Source of the DNA: CAYFIW01 sp964343265
Lineage (GTDB): Bacteria > Chloroflexota > Dehalococcoidia > Lucifugimonadales > UBA826
DNA length: 6,406 nt
Direction of reading: 5' to 3'
NCBI GenBank assembly: GCA_964343265.1
Contig: CAYFIW010000066.1
Location: 1 to 6,406 of the forward strand
Part shown: positions 1-5,922 of the stretch, one piece after another
How the letters are laid out: every line of letters starts with the position of its first letter
How positions within the stretch are numbered: position 1 is the stretch's first letter
Notes under the pieces: model-generated
What the model was told of the DNA's origin: nothing
The model's database searches: none
The model's input: only the letters and a program-made list of their open reading frames with translations
Translations under genes and position numbers: made by a program

Positions 1-2484
1 ACCAAGGCCAACATCTTGCAAGGTCTGCAGCTTGTTTCTTATTCTGGGGATGTTTGAAAATACTTCCAGTGATTCAGTAACGGTCATTCCTAGAATTTCC
101 GCTATATTATTTTCTCTGTAAAGGATTTCTAAAGCTTCTCTATTGTATCTACCTCCGTTGCATTCCTCGCAAGGGACTGTAACATCGGGTAAGAATTGCA
201 TTTCTATAGTTATGTGGCCGTCTCCTGAACATGCTTCACATCGGCCCCCTTTCACGTTGAAAGAAAACCTGCCAGGCTTGTAACCTCTACTTCGGGCGTC
301 GGGAACTTGAGCAAAAAGTTCTCTTATAGGCGTGAAGGTTCCTGTATAGGTGGCAGGATTACTTCTTGGTGTCCTACCTATTGGTGATTGGTCTATATTC
401 ACTACTTTGTCTATGTTTTCCAGACCTTCTATTGACTTAAATTTTCCGGGTCTGTCTTTTGCTCTATAAAAATGCTGTGCCAAATGTTTATACAAAATCT
501 CATTAATTAAGGTGCTTTTTCCCGATCCAGAGACACCTGTGATACACACTAGTATTCCGAGAGGTATTTCGACATCTATATTGCTAAGATTGTTTTGCTG
601 GGCTCCCCTAATCAAAATAGACTTTCCATTGCTCTCCCGCCTAAGGATTGGGACATCAATTTTTTTTCGCCCAGATAAATATTGTCCGGTGAGAGATGTG
701 GTACTTTTCATTATCTTTTGTGGAGTGCCAGCGGCCACGATTTCTCCGCCATGTTCTCCTGCTCCGGGGCCCATGTCGACTATATGGTCCGCAGCTCGCA
801 TGATTGCCTCATCATGCTCAACTATAAGTACGGTGTTACCAACGTCACGAAGGCCTTTCAAAGTGGTTATCAATCGATGGTCGTCAGCTGGATGTAGGCC
901 TATTGATGGTTCATCACAAACATATAAAACTCCCATTAATCCAGAACCTATTTGTGTGGCAAGTCTTATTCTCTGGGACTCACCACCACTAAGGGTTGAT
1001 GCAGTGCGACTGAGTGTTAAATAGTCTAAACCGATGTTCAGTAGGAATGTAAGACGTTCGCTTATCTCTTTAATTATTTGGGAGGCTATCATCCTATCCC
1101 GGGTAGACAACACATCATCATTTTCTAGCTTAGATATCCATATCGATGTGTCTCTAACTGACATATCGCTGACAGCCATAATATTTTTATTTGCAATTTT
1201 GACTCCCAAGGCCTCAGGCTTGAGCCTTCTACCATTGCATTTTTGGCAGGGTAGGGAAGTCATATATCTCTCGATATCCTTTCGAACTGAGTCCGATTCA
1301 GTCTCGATGTGTCTACGTTGTAAATTATTGATTACTCCTTCAAATTTTGTGTTCCATCTATACCTTCTCCCTCGTCTGGTTTTATGTGTTACTTGAATCC
1401 TTTTCCCTTGAGATCCATGCAAAACGGCTTCCAGATCTGCTTGTTTCATGAGTTCTATTGGTTGGGATGGGTCAAATCCTCGAGAATCTGCTAAGGACAT
1501 AAGCTGACTTGTATACCAAGGAGACAGTGATCCTGAACTTGACCAAGCTTGTATGCCCCCATCCATTATGGATAATGAGGTATCAGGGATTACTAAAGTT
1601 GGGTCAACAACCATTTTGTAGCCGAGGCCTGTGCACGTATCGCATGCTCCATGAGGATTGTTAAAACTAAAAGTCCTCGGTTCGATTTCTCCCAGACTTA
1701 TGTCGCAGAAAGTGCAGGCGAATGATTCCGAAAAGGTTAAGTCGTCTTCTCCTTGCACGTCCACTAATATGATTCCTTCTGCATGATTAAGTGCAGTTTC
1801 AGTAGAGTCGGTTAACCTGACTTTGTCCATAGTCTGTTTAATTACTAATCGATCAACTACTACGTCGATGTCGTGCCATTTTTGTTTGTCTAAATCGAAT
1901 TTCTCAGAAAGATCCCTAATTTCACCGTTAACCCTGATTCTTACGAAACCAGACTTACGCGCTTTTTCAAATACATCCTTGTGCTCTCCCTTTCTCCTGC
2001 GTACTACCGGAGCCAAAATTTGTATACGGGTATTCTCAGGTAGGTTTGTTATGGAGTCTACGATTTGCTGCGCAGTTTGCTTTTGAATCACACGGCCACA
2101 TTTATAACAATGTGCTGTTCCTACTCTTGCATAGAGCAACCTCAAATAGTCATAAATTTCTGTGACCGTACCAACAGTAGATCTAGGATTATGTGAAACT
2201 CCCTTTTGGTCTATTGATATAGAGGGAGATAAACCTTCTATGTAATCCACGTCTGGCTTTTCCATCCGGCCGAGGAATTGTCTTGCATAAGAAGACAAAG
2301 ACTCTACATATCTTCTTTGCCCTTCTGCATAAATCGTATCAAACGCCAAGGAGCTTTTCCCTGAACCGGAAACTCCTGTAATTACTACGAGTTTATTTCT
2401 GGGAATGGAAACATTTACATTTTTTAGGTTGTGTTCTCTCGCACCTTTAACGGTGATATTTCTAATAGTTTTGGAAGCTGGCAT
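1..2484 (-). CDS. uvrA: UvrABC excinuclease subunit A (UvrA), C-terminus cut by window edge
   Basis: This is the damage-recognition ATPase of nucleotide excision repair, which dimerises and loads UvrB at DNA lesions in the cytoplasm. I translated the whole minus-strand frame: it is open for 828 codons with no stop, against a usual length near 940, so about 110 residues (second ABC signature and Walker B) lie beyond the left edge. Visible in order: Walker A GVSGSGKSS (37-45); a CxxC pair at 126/129; the UvrB-binding-type region with LAPVVRRRKGEH; zinc module C257/C260-C281/C284; CxxC 413/416, which may pair with 126/129 (inference); ABC signature LSGGES (498-503); Walker B LYVCDEPSIGLH (520-531) and the VEHD loop; second Walker A GVSGSGKST (650-658); RSNPATYTG region; zinc module C749/C752-C772/C775. 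The ATG at 2484 is preceded by GAGAAG about 9 bases upstream and begins the typical N-terminus (IxVKGAREHNLKNV). It is divergent from the aminotransferase gene. No LexA-type box was seen upstream. Confidence 0.98.
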   Translation of the reverse strand, partial: MPASKTIRNITVKGAREHNLKNVNVSIPRNKLVVITGVSGSGKSSLAFDTIYAEGQRRYVESLSSYARQFLGRMEKPDVDYIEGLSPSISIDQKGVSHNPRSTVGTVTEIYDYLRLLYARVGTAHCYKCGRVIQKQTAQQIVDSITNLPENTRIQILAPVVRRRKGEHKDVFEKARKSGFVRIRVNGEIRDLSEKFDLDKQKWHDIDVVVDRLVIKQTMDKVRLTDSTETALNHAEGIILVDVQGEDDLTFSESFACTFCDISLGEIEPRTFSFNNPHGACDTCTGLGYKMVVDPTLVIPDTSLSIMDGGIQAWSSSGSLSPWYTSQLMSLADSRGFDPSQPIELMKQADLEAVLHGSQGKRIQVTHKTRRGRRYRWNTKFEGVINNLQRRHIETESDSVRKDIERYMTSLPCQKCNGRRLKPEALGVKIANKNIMAVSDMSVRDTSIWISKLENDDVLSTRDRMIASQIIKEISERLTFLLNIGLDYLTLSRTASTLSGGESQRIRLATQIGSGLMGVLYVCDEPSIGLHPADDHRLITTLKGLRDVGNTVLIVEHDEAIMRAADHIVDMGPGAGEHGGEIVAAGTPQKIMKSTTSLTGQYLSGRKKIDVPILRRESNGKSILIRGAQQNNLSNIDVEIPLGILVCITGVSGSGKSTLINEILYKHLAQHFYRAKDRPGKFKSIEGLENIDKVVNIDQSPIGRTPRSNPATYTGTFTPIRELFAQVPDARSRGYKPGRFSFNVKGGRCEACSGDGHITIEMQFLPDVTVPCEECNGGRYNREALEILYRENNIAEILGMTVTESLEVFSNIPRIRNKLQTLQDVGLG

Positions 2485-2546
2485 TATTGTACTTCTCACT
2501 GACGATGCTAGCTAAATTCTAACATTGTTGTGACCATGAAAAGGGT

Positions 2547-2562
2547 ATGTGGCATTTCACAT
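2547..2562. repeat. Inverted repeat ATGT-N8-ACAT, copy 1 (candidate operator)
   Basis: The sequence ATGTGGCATTTCACAT has 5-bp arms (ATGTG/CACAT). It sits 7 bases upstream of the candidate -35 box of the aminotransferase promoter. A second site with the same ATGT-N8-ACAT layout lies exactly 90 bp downstream. Regulatory function is inferred from position and symmetry only; no regulator can be named. Confidence 0.3.
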
Positions 2563-2569
2563 CGGAAAA

Positions 2570-2599
2570 TTGACCAAATTTGTTTTTAGCTAATAGAAT
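2570..2599 (+). promoter_or_regulatory. Candidate sigma70-type promoter of the aminotransferase gene
   Basis: TTGACC (2570-2575) resembles the -35 consensus TTGACA, and TAGAAT (2594-2599) resembles the -10 consensus TATAAT, with an 18-base spacer. Transcription would start near 2606, giving a leader of roughly 115 bases before the ATG at 2721. This is the best promoter match I found in the 236-base intergenic region. For the divergent uvrA gene only a weak minus-strand -10-like TAGAAT (complement of 2516-2521), without a convincing -35, was seen. Confidence 0.4.
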
Positions 2600-2636
2600 C
2601 GCACTAGCCGGGGCGCCAATTTTGTACATTAAGTAA

Positions 2637-2652
2637 ATGTGATTGACTACAT
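2637..2652. repeat. Inverted repeat ATGT-N8-ACAT, copy 2 (candidate operator)
   Basis: ATGTGATTGACTACAT shares the outer bases ATGTG....ACAT and the 16-bp length with the site at 2547-2562 (9 of 16 bases identical). It lies downstream of the candidate -10 box, inside the predicted leader. It overlaps another small inverted repeat, ACATT-N5-AATGT at 2626-2640, so part of the symmetry may be chance in AT-rich DNA. Confidence 0.25.
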
Positions 2653-2709
2653 GGCTGAGAACGAGATTCCAAATCGTTTAGCGATTAAGATTTAACGGTA
2701 ATCAAAGAC

Positions 2710-2717
2710 AGGAGAGG
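2710..2717 (+). promoter_or_regulatory. Strong Shine-Dalgarno site of the aminotransferase gene
   Basis: AGGAGAGG lies just upstream of the ATG at 2721 and decides the start over the in-frame ATG at codon 8. The string GGAGAGGA followed by two bases and ATG recurs, with identical spacing, in front of xdhC. Confidence 0.7.
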
Positions 2718-2720
2718 ATA

Positions 2721-3908
2721 ATGGTTCTAGATTTCAAAGATATGTTTGCAGCTAATATTCCTTTGAGAGGTAGAGTTGCGAGACCTAGGAGAGGTAAATA
2801 TGATTTTGCCGTCGCTTATCCTGACCCTGTTTCACTGCCACATGAGGACATAGTTCGATGTTTGGAAGATGCTCTAGCGGAGACAGGGGATGATCTGGCG
2901 GTTTATCCACATCCACAAGGTAATACACCTCTAAGGGAATACGTGGCTGAAAAATTACGTGACGAGAGAGATATACAATCATCGGCAGACGAGATCATAT
3001 TGGGAAATGGTTCAGGTCATCCCATAGACATGATATCTACGATACTTGTTAATCGAGGAGACGTAGTTATTACTGATGAGTGGGTTTATGGTGGTACGTT
3101 GAACACTCTTCGGAGGCATTTGGCAGACATTCGAGGAGTGAAATGTGACGACGAAGGTATGGATCCTGAAGCGCTTGAATTTGAAATCGCACGTGCCATA
3201 TCAGAAGGTAGAAAACCTAAATTTGTGTATTTAATAGCTACTTTTCAGAATCCTCAAGGTTTTACAATCACTGAATCGAGGAGGAAATCACTTTTAGCGG
3301 TGACACATAAGTTCGGTATACCTATCCTTGAGGATGATTGCTATGCAGATAATCGGTACGATGGTGATCCGGTTACATCTATATATAACCTTGATGATCA
3401 AGAAAGTGTCATGTACGTTGGATCATTTTCTAAAACCATTGCACCTGGAATAAGCTTGGGATATATGACGGCTCCCAAAAGTGTTTTAGACGCTGCGATG
3501 GTTGTTAAAAGTGGTCGCATAAGTGAATTTGCAGCTATGGCCGTAGAGAAATATGCCAGACAATATTTATCCGAACATATAAAAGAGATTAATGGGATCC
3601 AGCGTCAGAAAAGGGATGCAATGCTTTCAGCACTAGGAGAATATTTTGGCACCAGTGCTGAATGGAGTAATCCAGAGGGGGGCCTTTATATATGGGTAAA
3701 GATGAAAGATGGGATTGATACGGTGGGACTTAGTAAAAAATCTTTGGATGAAATCGATGTGGGATTTCATCCAGGAACAAATTATGCTCCAGATGGAAAA
3801 AGGGGAACAAACTACATGCGTCTTTGTTTCGGATACAACGATACCAAACAAATCGATGAAGGAGTTTCAATGCTTGCTAAATTTTTTGAAAAAGAAGGAG
3901 CATTGTAG
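2721..3908 (+). CDS. PLP-dependent aminotransferase, class I/II (fold type I), MocR/LysN-like
   Basis: This 395-residue cytoplasmic enzyme probably moves an amino group between an amino acid and a 2-oxo acid; the substrate cannot be read from sequence. It resembles the aminotransferase part of MocR regulators and 2-aminoadipate aminotransferases (LysN) but has no GntR DNA-binding domain, so it is an enzyme rather than a regulator. Visible landmarks: YPHPQGNTPLREYVA (62-76); the cofactor-phosphate loop GNGSGH (95-100); N177 in QNPQG; D205 and Y208 in EDDCY, expected to contact the pyridine nitrogen and O3' of PLP; Schiff-base lysine K238 in SFSKT; and R367 in YMRLCF, the expected substrate-carboxylate arginine. 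Oddities: the motif after the lysine reads APGISLGY where the family normally has APGLRLGY, so the phosphate-binding Arg is Ser245; and DEWVYGG (119-125) replaces the usual E-P-T-Y. It is a single-gene unit, divergent from uvrA and convergent with the LON-domain gene. The aminotransferase class is certain; the substrate is unknown. Confidence 0.93.
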   Translation: MVLDFKDMFAANIPLRGRVARPRRGKYDFAVAYPDPVSLPHEDIVRCLEDALAETGDDLAVYPHPQGNTPLREYVAEKLRDERDIQSSADEIILGNGSGHPIDMISTILVNRGDVVITDEWVYGGTLNTLRRHLADIRGVKCDDEGMDPEALEFEIARAISEGRKPKFVYLIATFQNPQGFTITESRRKSLLAVTHKFGIPILEDDCYADNRYDGDPVTSIYNLDDQESVMYVGSFSKTIAPGISLGYMTAPKSVLDAAMVVKSGRISEFAAMAVEKYARQYLSEHIKEINGIQRQKRDAMLSALGEYFGTSAEWSNPEGGLYIWVKMKDGIDTVGLSKKSLDEIDVGFHPGTNYAPDGKRGTNYMRLCFGYNDTKQIDEGVSMLAKFFEKEGAL

Positions 3909-3928
3909 CTTTTTTTGGTGTAATCATC

Positions 3929-4579
3929 TTATTGGCGGCAGAATTTTAGTAAAATTTCGATTTTTGACCGAACCGCGGTTTTTTTAGACTGCTCTTCCAA
4001 GTATTTTCTGGATGTGTCGAGTCTCATTTCACAACTGTCCATTTCGAGTAGTTTTTGCTTTTCAGATACGTTGAGTTGGAGTATCTGAGAAATGAAATAT
4101 GAGAATTCTATTGGATCGGAAGGCGTGTATGGAGTGGATACCCAGCTACCCTTCATACTTAGCAGGTTATTGTAATGTTTGGACATACTAAGATGTGACA
4201 TTTCCAGTGTCTCATCTTTCGCATCGTCTATTTCAAGATTCTTACCAGTACGTACCAAGGCCTTCAAAAATGGGGATTCTGAAATTATTTCGATTATTTC
4301 AAATTTTTCTTGACCAATGCATGTTATGCGTATTCTTCCATCAGGTGTGCTCTTATGATCAACTAAGCTTACTATAGTGCCAATTTCATAGGGAATTGCT
4401 GGGCCACCTACCTCTTTACCCTCACGAATTAATGCCACACCAAATCTTGTGTTTTTTTCAATACATTCGTTGATCATCAATCTGTATCGGTCTTCAAAAA
4501 TTTGCAAGGGTATAGTCTCTCCTGGAAACAAAACGGTGTTTAAAGGGAAAATTGGTAATTCTTGAGTATATATATCCAT
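3929..4579 (-). CDS. LON substrate-binding (N-terminal) domain protein without protease domains
   Basis: This 216-residue protein consists essentially of the LON N-terminal domain, the substrate-recognition module of Lon proteases, found alone in many bacteria and generally of unknown function. Seen in the sequence: the domain-start signature FPLNTVLFPGETIPLQIFEDRYRLM (11-35, quoted in part: FPLNTVLFPGE, IFEDRY), then RFGVALIREGKEVG (45-58), the IGTIV strand (66-70), GRIRITCIGQEKFEI (81-95), and a helical C-terminal half with the Lon-like EKQKLLEMDS...RL pattern (173-187). There is no AAA+ Walker motif and no Ser-Lys protease domain, and none could fit in the length. No signal peptide or membrane segment is seen, so it is probably cytoplasmic. 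The ATG at 4579 is chosen because the domain begins immediately after it; no clear Shine-Dalgarno is visible upstream. It is convergent with the aminotransferase (20-base gap) and divergent from xdhC. Domain assignment is secure; the cellular role (substrate adaptor or chaperone-like) is not. Confidence 0.92.
   Translation of the reverse strand: MDIYTQELPIFPLNTVLFPGETIPLQIFEDRYRLMINECIEKNTRFGVALIREGKEVGGPAIPYEIGTIVSLVDHKSTPDGRIRITCIGQEKFEIIEIISESPFLKALVRTGKNLEIDDAKDETLEMSHLSMSKHYNNLLSMKGSWVSTPYTPSDPIEFSYFISQILQLNVSEKQKLLEMDSCEMRLDTSRKYLEEQSKKTAVRSKIEILLKFCRQ
3966..3985 (+). terminator. Possible intrinsic terminator of the aminotransferase gene, inside the lon-like 3' end
   Basis: GACCG-AACCG-CGGTT (3966-3980) can form a 5-bp stem (one G-U pair) with a 5-base loop, followed by a run of seven T (3979-3985). 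It also contains the perfect palindrome AACCGCGGTT. It would end plus-strand transcripts about 60-75 bases past the stop codon, within the coding end of the convergent gene. The stem is short, so efficiency is doubtful. A second, weaker candidate (3893-3916) spans the stop codon itself, with a 9-bp stem containing three G-U pairs that uses up its own T run. Confidence 0.35.
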
Positions 4580-4618
4580 GATTTCAGGGCCTATATGGCT
4601 ATTAATATAATATCTGTG

Positions 4619-4648
4619 AGTATAGTTAATATTGTCCGTAGTTTACAA
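4619..4648 (-). promoter_or_regulatory. Candidate sigma70-type promoter of the LON-domain gene
   Basis: On the minus strand TTGTAA (complement of 4643-4648) and TATACT (complement of 4619-4624) are separated by 18 bases. Transcription would start near 4611, leaving a leader of about 30 bases. The -35 box overlaps the right arm of the inverted repeat 4631-4649, so a protein bound there would interfere with this promoter. Confidence 0.4.
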
Positions 4649-4649
4649 T
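4631..4649. repeat. Inverted repeat ATTGT-N9-ACAAT (candidate operator)
   Basis: Two perfect 5-bp arms around a 9-base centre, overlapping the -35 box and spacer of the candidate promoter of the LON-domain gene. It is the first of three inverted repeats lined up between the divergent genes. No regulator can be assigned. Confidence 0.3.
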
Positions 4650-4655
4650 TGGGTA

Positions 4656-4668
4656 AGAACGTAGTTCT
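4656..4668. repeat. Inverted repeat AGAAC-GTA-GTTCT (candidate operator)
   Basis: A 13-bp perfect inverted repeat in the divergent lon-like/xdhC promoter region. A related imperfect sequence, AGAACGAGATTCC, occurs at 2658-2670 upstream of the aminotransferase gene. The core GAAC-N3-GTTC resembles, but has one spacer base fewer than, the Gram-positive LexA box GAAC-N4-GTTC. Confidence 0.35.
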
Positions 4669-4682
4669 AGTGGATATCTACT
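4669..4682. repeat. Near-perfect palindrome AGTGGATATCTACT (candidate operator)
   Basis: A 14-bp palindrome with one mismatched pair (4672/4679), directly abutting the inverted repeat at 4656-4668 and ending four bases before the candidate -35 box of xdhC. This position would suit an activator or repressor of xdhC; the function is inferred only from position. Confidence 0.3.
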
Positions 4683-4686
4683 CGCA

Positions 4687-4714
4687 TTGATCGTAACTCA
4701 ATTACTTTGATAAC
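4687..4714 (+). promoter_or_regulatory. Weak candidate promoter of xdhC
   Basis: TTGATC (4687-4692) and GATAAC (4709-4714), each matching 4 of 6 consensus bases, are separated by 16 bases. Transcription would start near 4721, about 38 bases before the ATG. The match is modest, and other AT-rich combinations in 4680-4740 cannot be excluded. Confidence 0.25.
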
Positions 4715-4747
4715 CTTACTGTTATTTTTACGCTTTCATAGTCTTAT

Positions 4748-4756
4748 GGGAGAGGA
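4748..4756 (+). promoter_or_regulatory. Strong Shine-Dalgarno site of xdhC
   Basis: GGGAGAGGA lies two bases before the ATG at 4759 and fixes that start. GGAGAGGA plus two bases plus ATG is the same arrangement as before the aminotransferase gene. Confidence 0.7.
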
Positions 4757-4758
4757 AT

Positions 4759-5907
4759 ATGCACGAAGTTTTTAACGAAGCTGTCAATAAATTAGAACAA
4801 GGCGAGAAAGTAGTTGTTGCCACTGTTATAAAGACCAAAGGTTCAACTCCGCAAAAGCCAGGAGCTAAGCTTTTGGTTAAGCAAGATGGAACTGGCACAG
4901 GTACCTTGGGTGGAGGATGCGTTGAAGGTGATATTTGGTTCGCGGCAAAACAGCTCATGCAACGTGGGGGAAATACCGAGTATCGTGAATACGAGCTGAA
5001 TGAAGAATTAGCTGCAGAGGATGGATTAGTATGTGGGGGTACCATGTATTTCCTTATTGATCCAATATATGATCCTGTAGATTATCTTCCTTATGCGAAG
5101 GAAATTGACGATGCTTACAGTGGAAAGGGAGCTGTTGCTCTTGCGACAGTTATAAAGTCTGATGAAGGGGGTACTTCAAAAATTGGGGATAAGCTCTTCA
5201 TAAGAGAAAATGGAGAATGTGAAGGAACATTAGGTGATCTGGAACTAGATCAGGATGCTGTAAACAAGGCATTCGAGTTGATGATTCATGGAAGAAACGA
5301 CTATGTGATTGCGGAAAATGGATCAGAATACTTTGTTGAGGCTTACACTACTCCTCCCCAACTGGTCATATGTGGTGGAGGTCACGTTGCTAAGGCGATA
5401 GCTGCATTGGCTAAGCCATTGGAATTTCGACTTTTTATAACAGATGATAGGGAAGAATTTGCCAACAAGGAAAGATTTCCGGAGGCAGATATAGTAATTC
5501 CAGAGAAGCCTGAAAGCGCTTTGCCCAAGTTGCCAATAAATCCTAATACTTTTATCGTGGTTGCCACCCGAGGTCATAGATATGACAACAGTGCATTATT
5601 GGCAGCTGCTAATACGCCGGCTAGATACGTAGGCCTTATGGGTAGCAAACGAAAAACAATATTAATTTATGAGGACCTTGTACGAATCGGTTTAGATATT
5701 GATAGGCTGAGAGAAATAAGATCTCCTATAGGATTGGATATTAGAGCTAGGACCCCAGAGGAAATCGCGGTTAGCATCGTGTCAGAGATTCTCATGTTTA
5801 GACTTGGTGGCACCGGTATGCCAATGAAACTCGAAGAAAAACAACTTTTGAGAATAATTAATAAAGTGGCAGAAGAGTCTGACTCACCGGCAATCTCGGT
5901 CGGCTGA
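4759..5907 (+). CDS. xdhC: XdhC/CoxI-family molybdenum hydroxylase maturation factor
   Basis: XdhC-family proteins bind the molybdenum cofactor and help sulfurate and insert it into xanthine dehydrogenase or CO dehydrogenase-type enzymes; they act in the cytoplasm. The 382-residue product has an N-terminal XdhC_CoxI domain: VVATVIKTKGSTPQKPGAKLLV (19-40, key part GSTPQKPGAKLLV), GTLGGGCVEGD (48-58, with Cys54) and LVCGGT (90-95, Cys92). Residues 124-176 look like a degenerate second copy of that domain (ALATVIKSDEGGTSKIGDKLFI, key part ATVIKSDEGGT) lacking the GGGCVE motif. The C-terminal Rossmann domain shows LVICGGGHVAKAIA (202-215), TDDREEFANKERFPEAD (228-244), VVATRGHRYDN (267-277), ARYVGLMGSKRKT (288-300) and PIGLDIRARTPEEIAVSI (323-340). 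The usual family reading is PIGLDIGAxTPEEIA, so Arg329 replaces a Gly. The start follows a strong ribosome site. The downstream nucleotidyltransferase gene begins 15 bases after the stop in the same frame, supporting a cofactor-maturation operon. Family assignment is firm; the target hydroxylase lies outside the window. Confidence 0.95.
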   Translation: MHEVFNEAVNKLEQGEKVVVATVIKTKGSTPQKPGAKLLVKQDGTGTGTLGGGCVEGDIWFAAKQLMQRGGNTEYREYELNEELAAEDGLVCGGTMYFLIDPIYDPVDYLPYAKEIDDAYSGKGAVALATVIKSDEGGTSKIGDKLFIRENGECEGTLGDLELDQDAVNKAFELMIHGRNDYVIAENGSEYFVEAYTTPPQLVICGGGHVAKAIAALAKPLEFRLFITDDREEFANKERFPEADIVIPEKPESALPKLPINPNTFIVVATRGHRYDNSALLAAANTPARYVGLMGSKRKTILIYEDLVRIGLDIDRLREIRSPIGLDIRARTPEEIAVSIVSEILMFRLGGTGMPMKLEEKQLLRIINKVAEESDSPAISVG

Positions 5908-5921
5908 TGCGATTTAAATAA
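5907..5921 (+). other. Four-codon ATG mini-ORF overlapping the xdhC stop
   Basis: ATG CGA TTT AAA TAA reads Met-Arg-Phe-Lys-stop. Its ATG overlaps the xdhC TGA as TGATG, a common reinitiation arrangement, and its stop ends one base before the TTG at 5923, where the next gene starts as Leu/Met-Arg-Phe-Thr. It may be chance, a relic of an earlier start site, or a coupling device. No independent evidence of translation can be seen. Confidence 0.2.
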
Positions 5922-5922
5922 G

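Noticed and set aside
512..2086. Several plus-strand open frames (512-1024, 682-897, 1034-1396, 1823-2086)
   Set aside because: All lie antisense to uvrA, which is continuously open and shows every UvrA motif; the translated plus-strand frames show no domain-like patterns and lack convincing ribosome sites.
2485..2720. SOS (LexA) box controlling uvrA
   Set aside because: No GAAC-N4-GTTC or CTG-N10-CAG sequence is seen upstream of uvrA; the closest string, GAACGAGATTC, has the wrong spacing and one wrong base.
2721..3908. MocR-type transcription regulator
   Set aside because: The catalytic domain is MocR-like, but the protein starts directly with the aminotransferase fold and has no N-terminal winged-helix domain or room for one.
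3709..3987. Plus-strand 92-codon open frame running through the end of the aminotransferase gene
   Set aside because: It overlaps the conserved C-terminal region of the aminotransferase in another frame and has no recognisable motif.
3929..4579. Truncated or broken Lon protease gene
   Set aside because: The frame is complete with its own start and stop, the domain begins and ends normally, and no AAA+ or protease remnants follow; stand-alone LON-domain proteins are a known class.
4656..4668. LexA-type box before xdhC
   Set aside because: GAAC-GTA-GTTC has a 3-base centre instead of 4, and neither neighbouring gene is a DNA-damage gene, so it is reported only as an unnamed inverted repeat.
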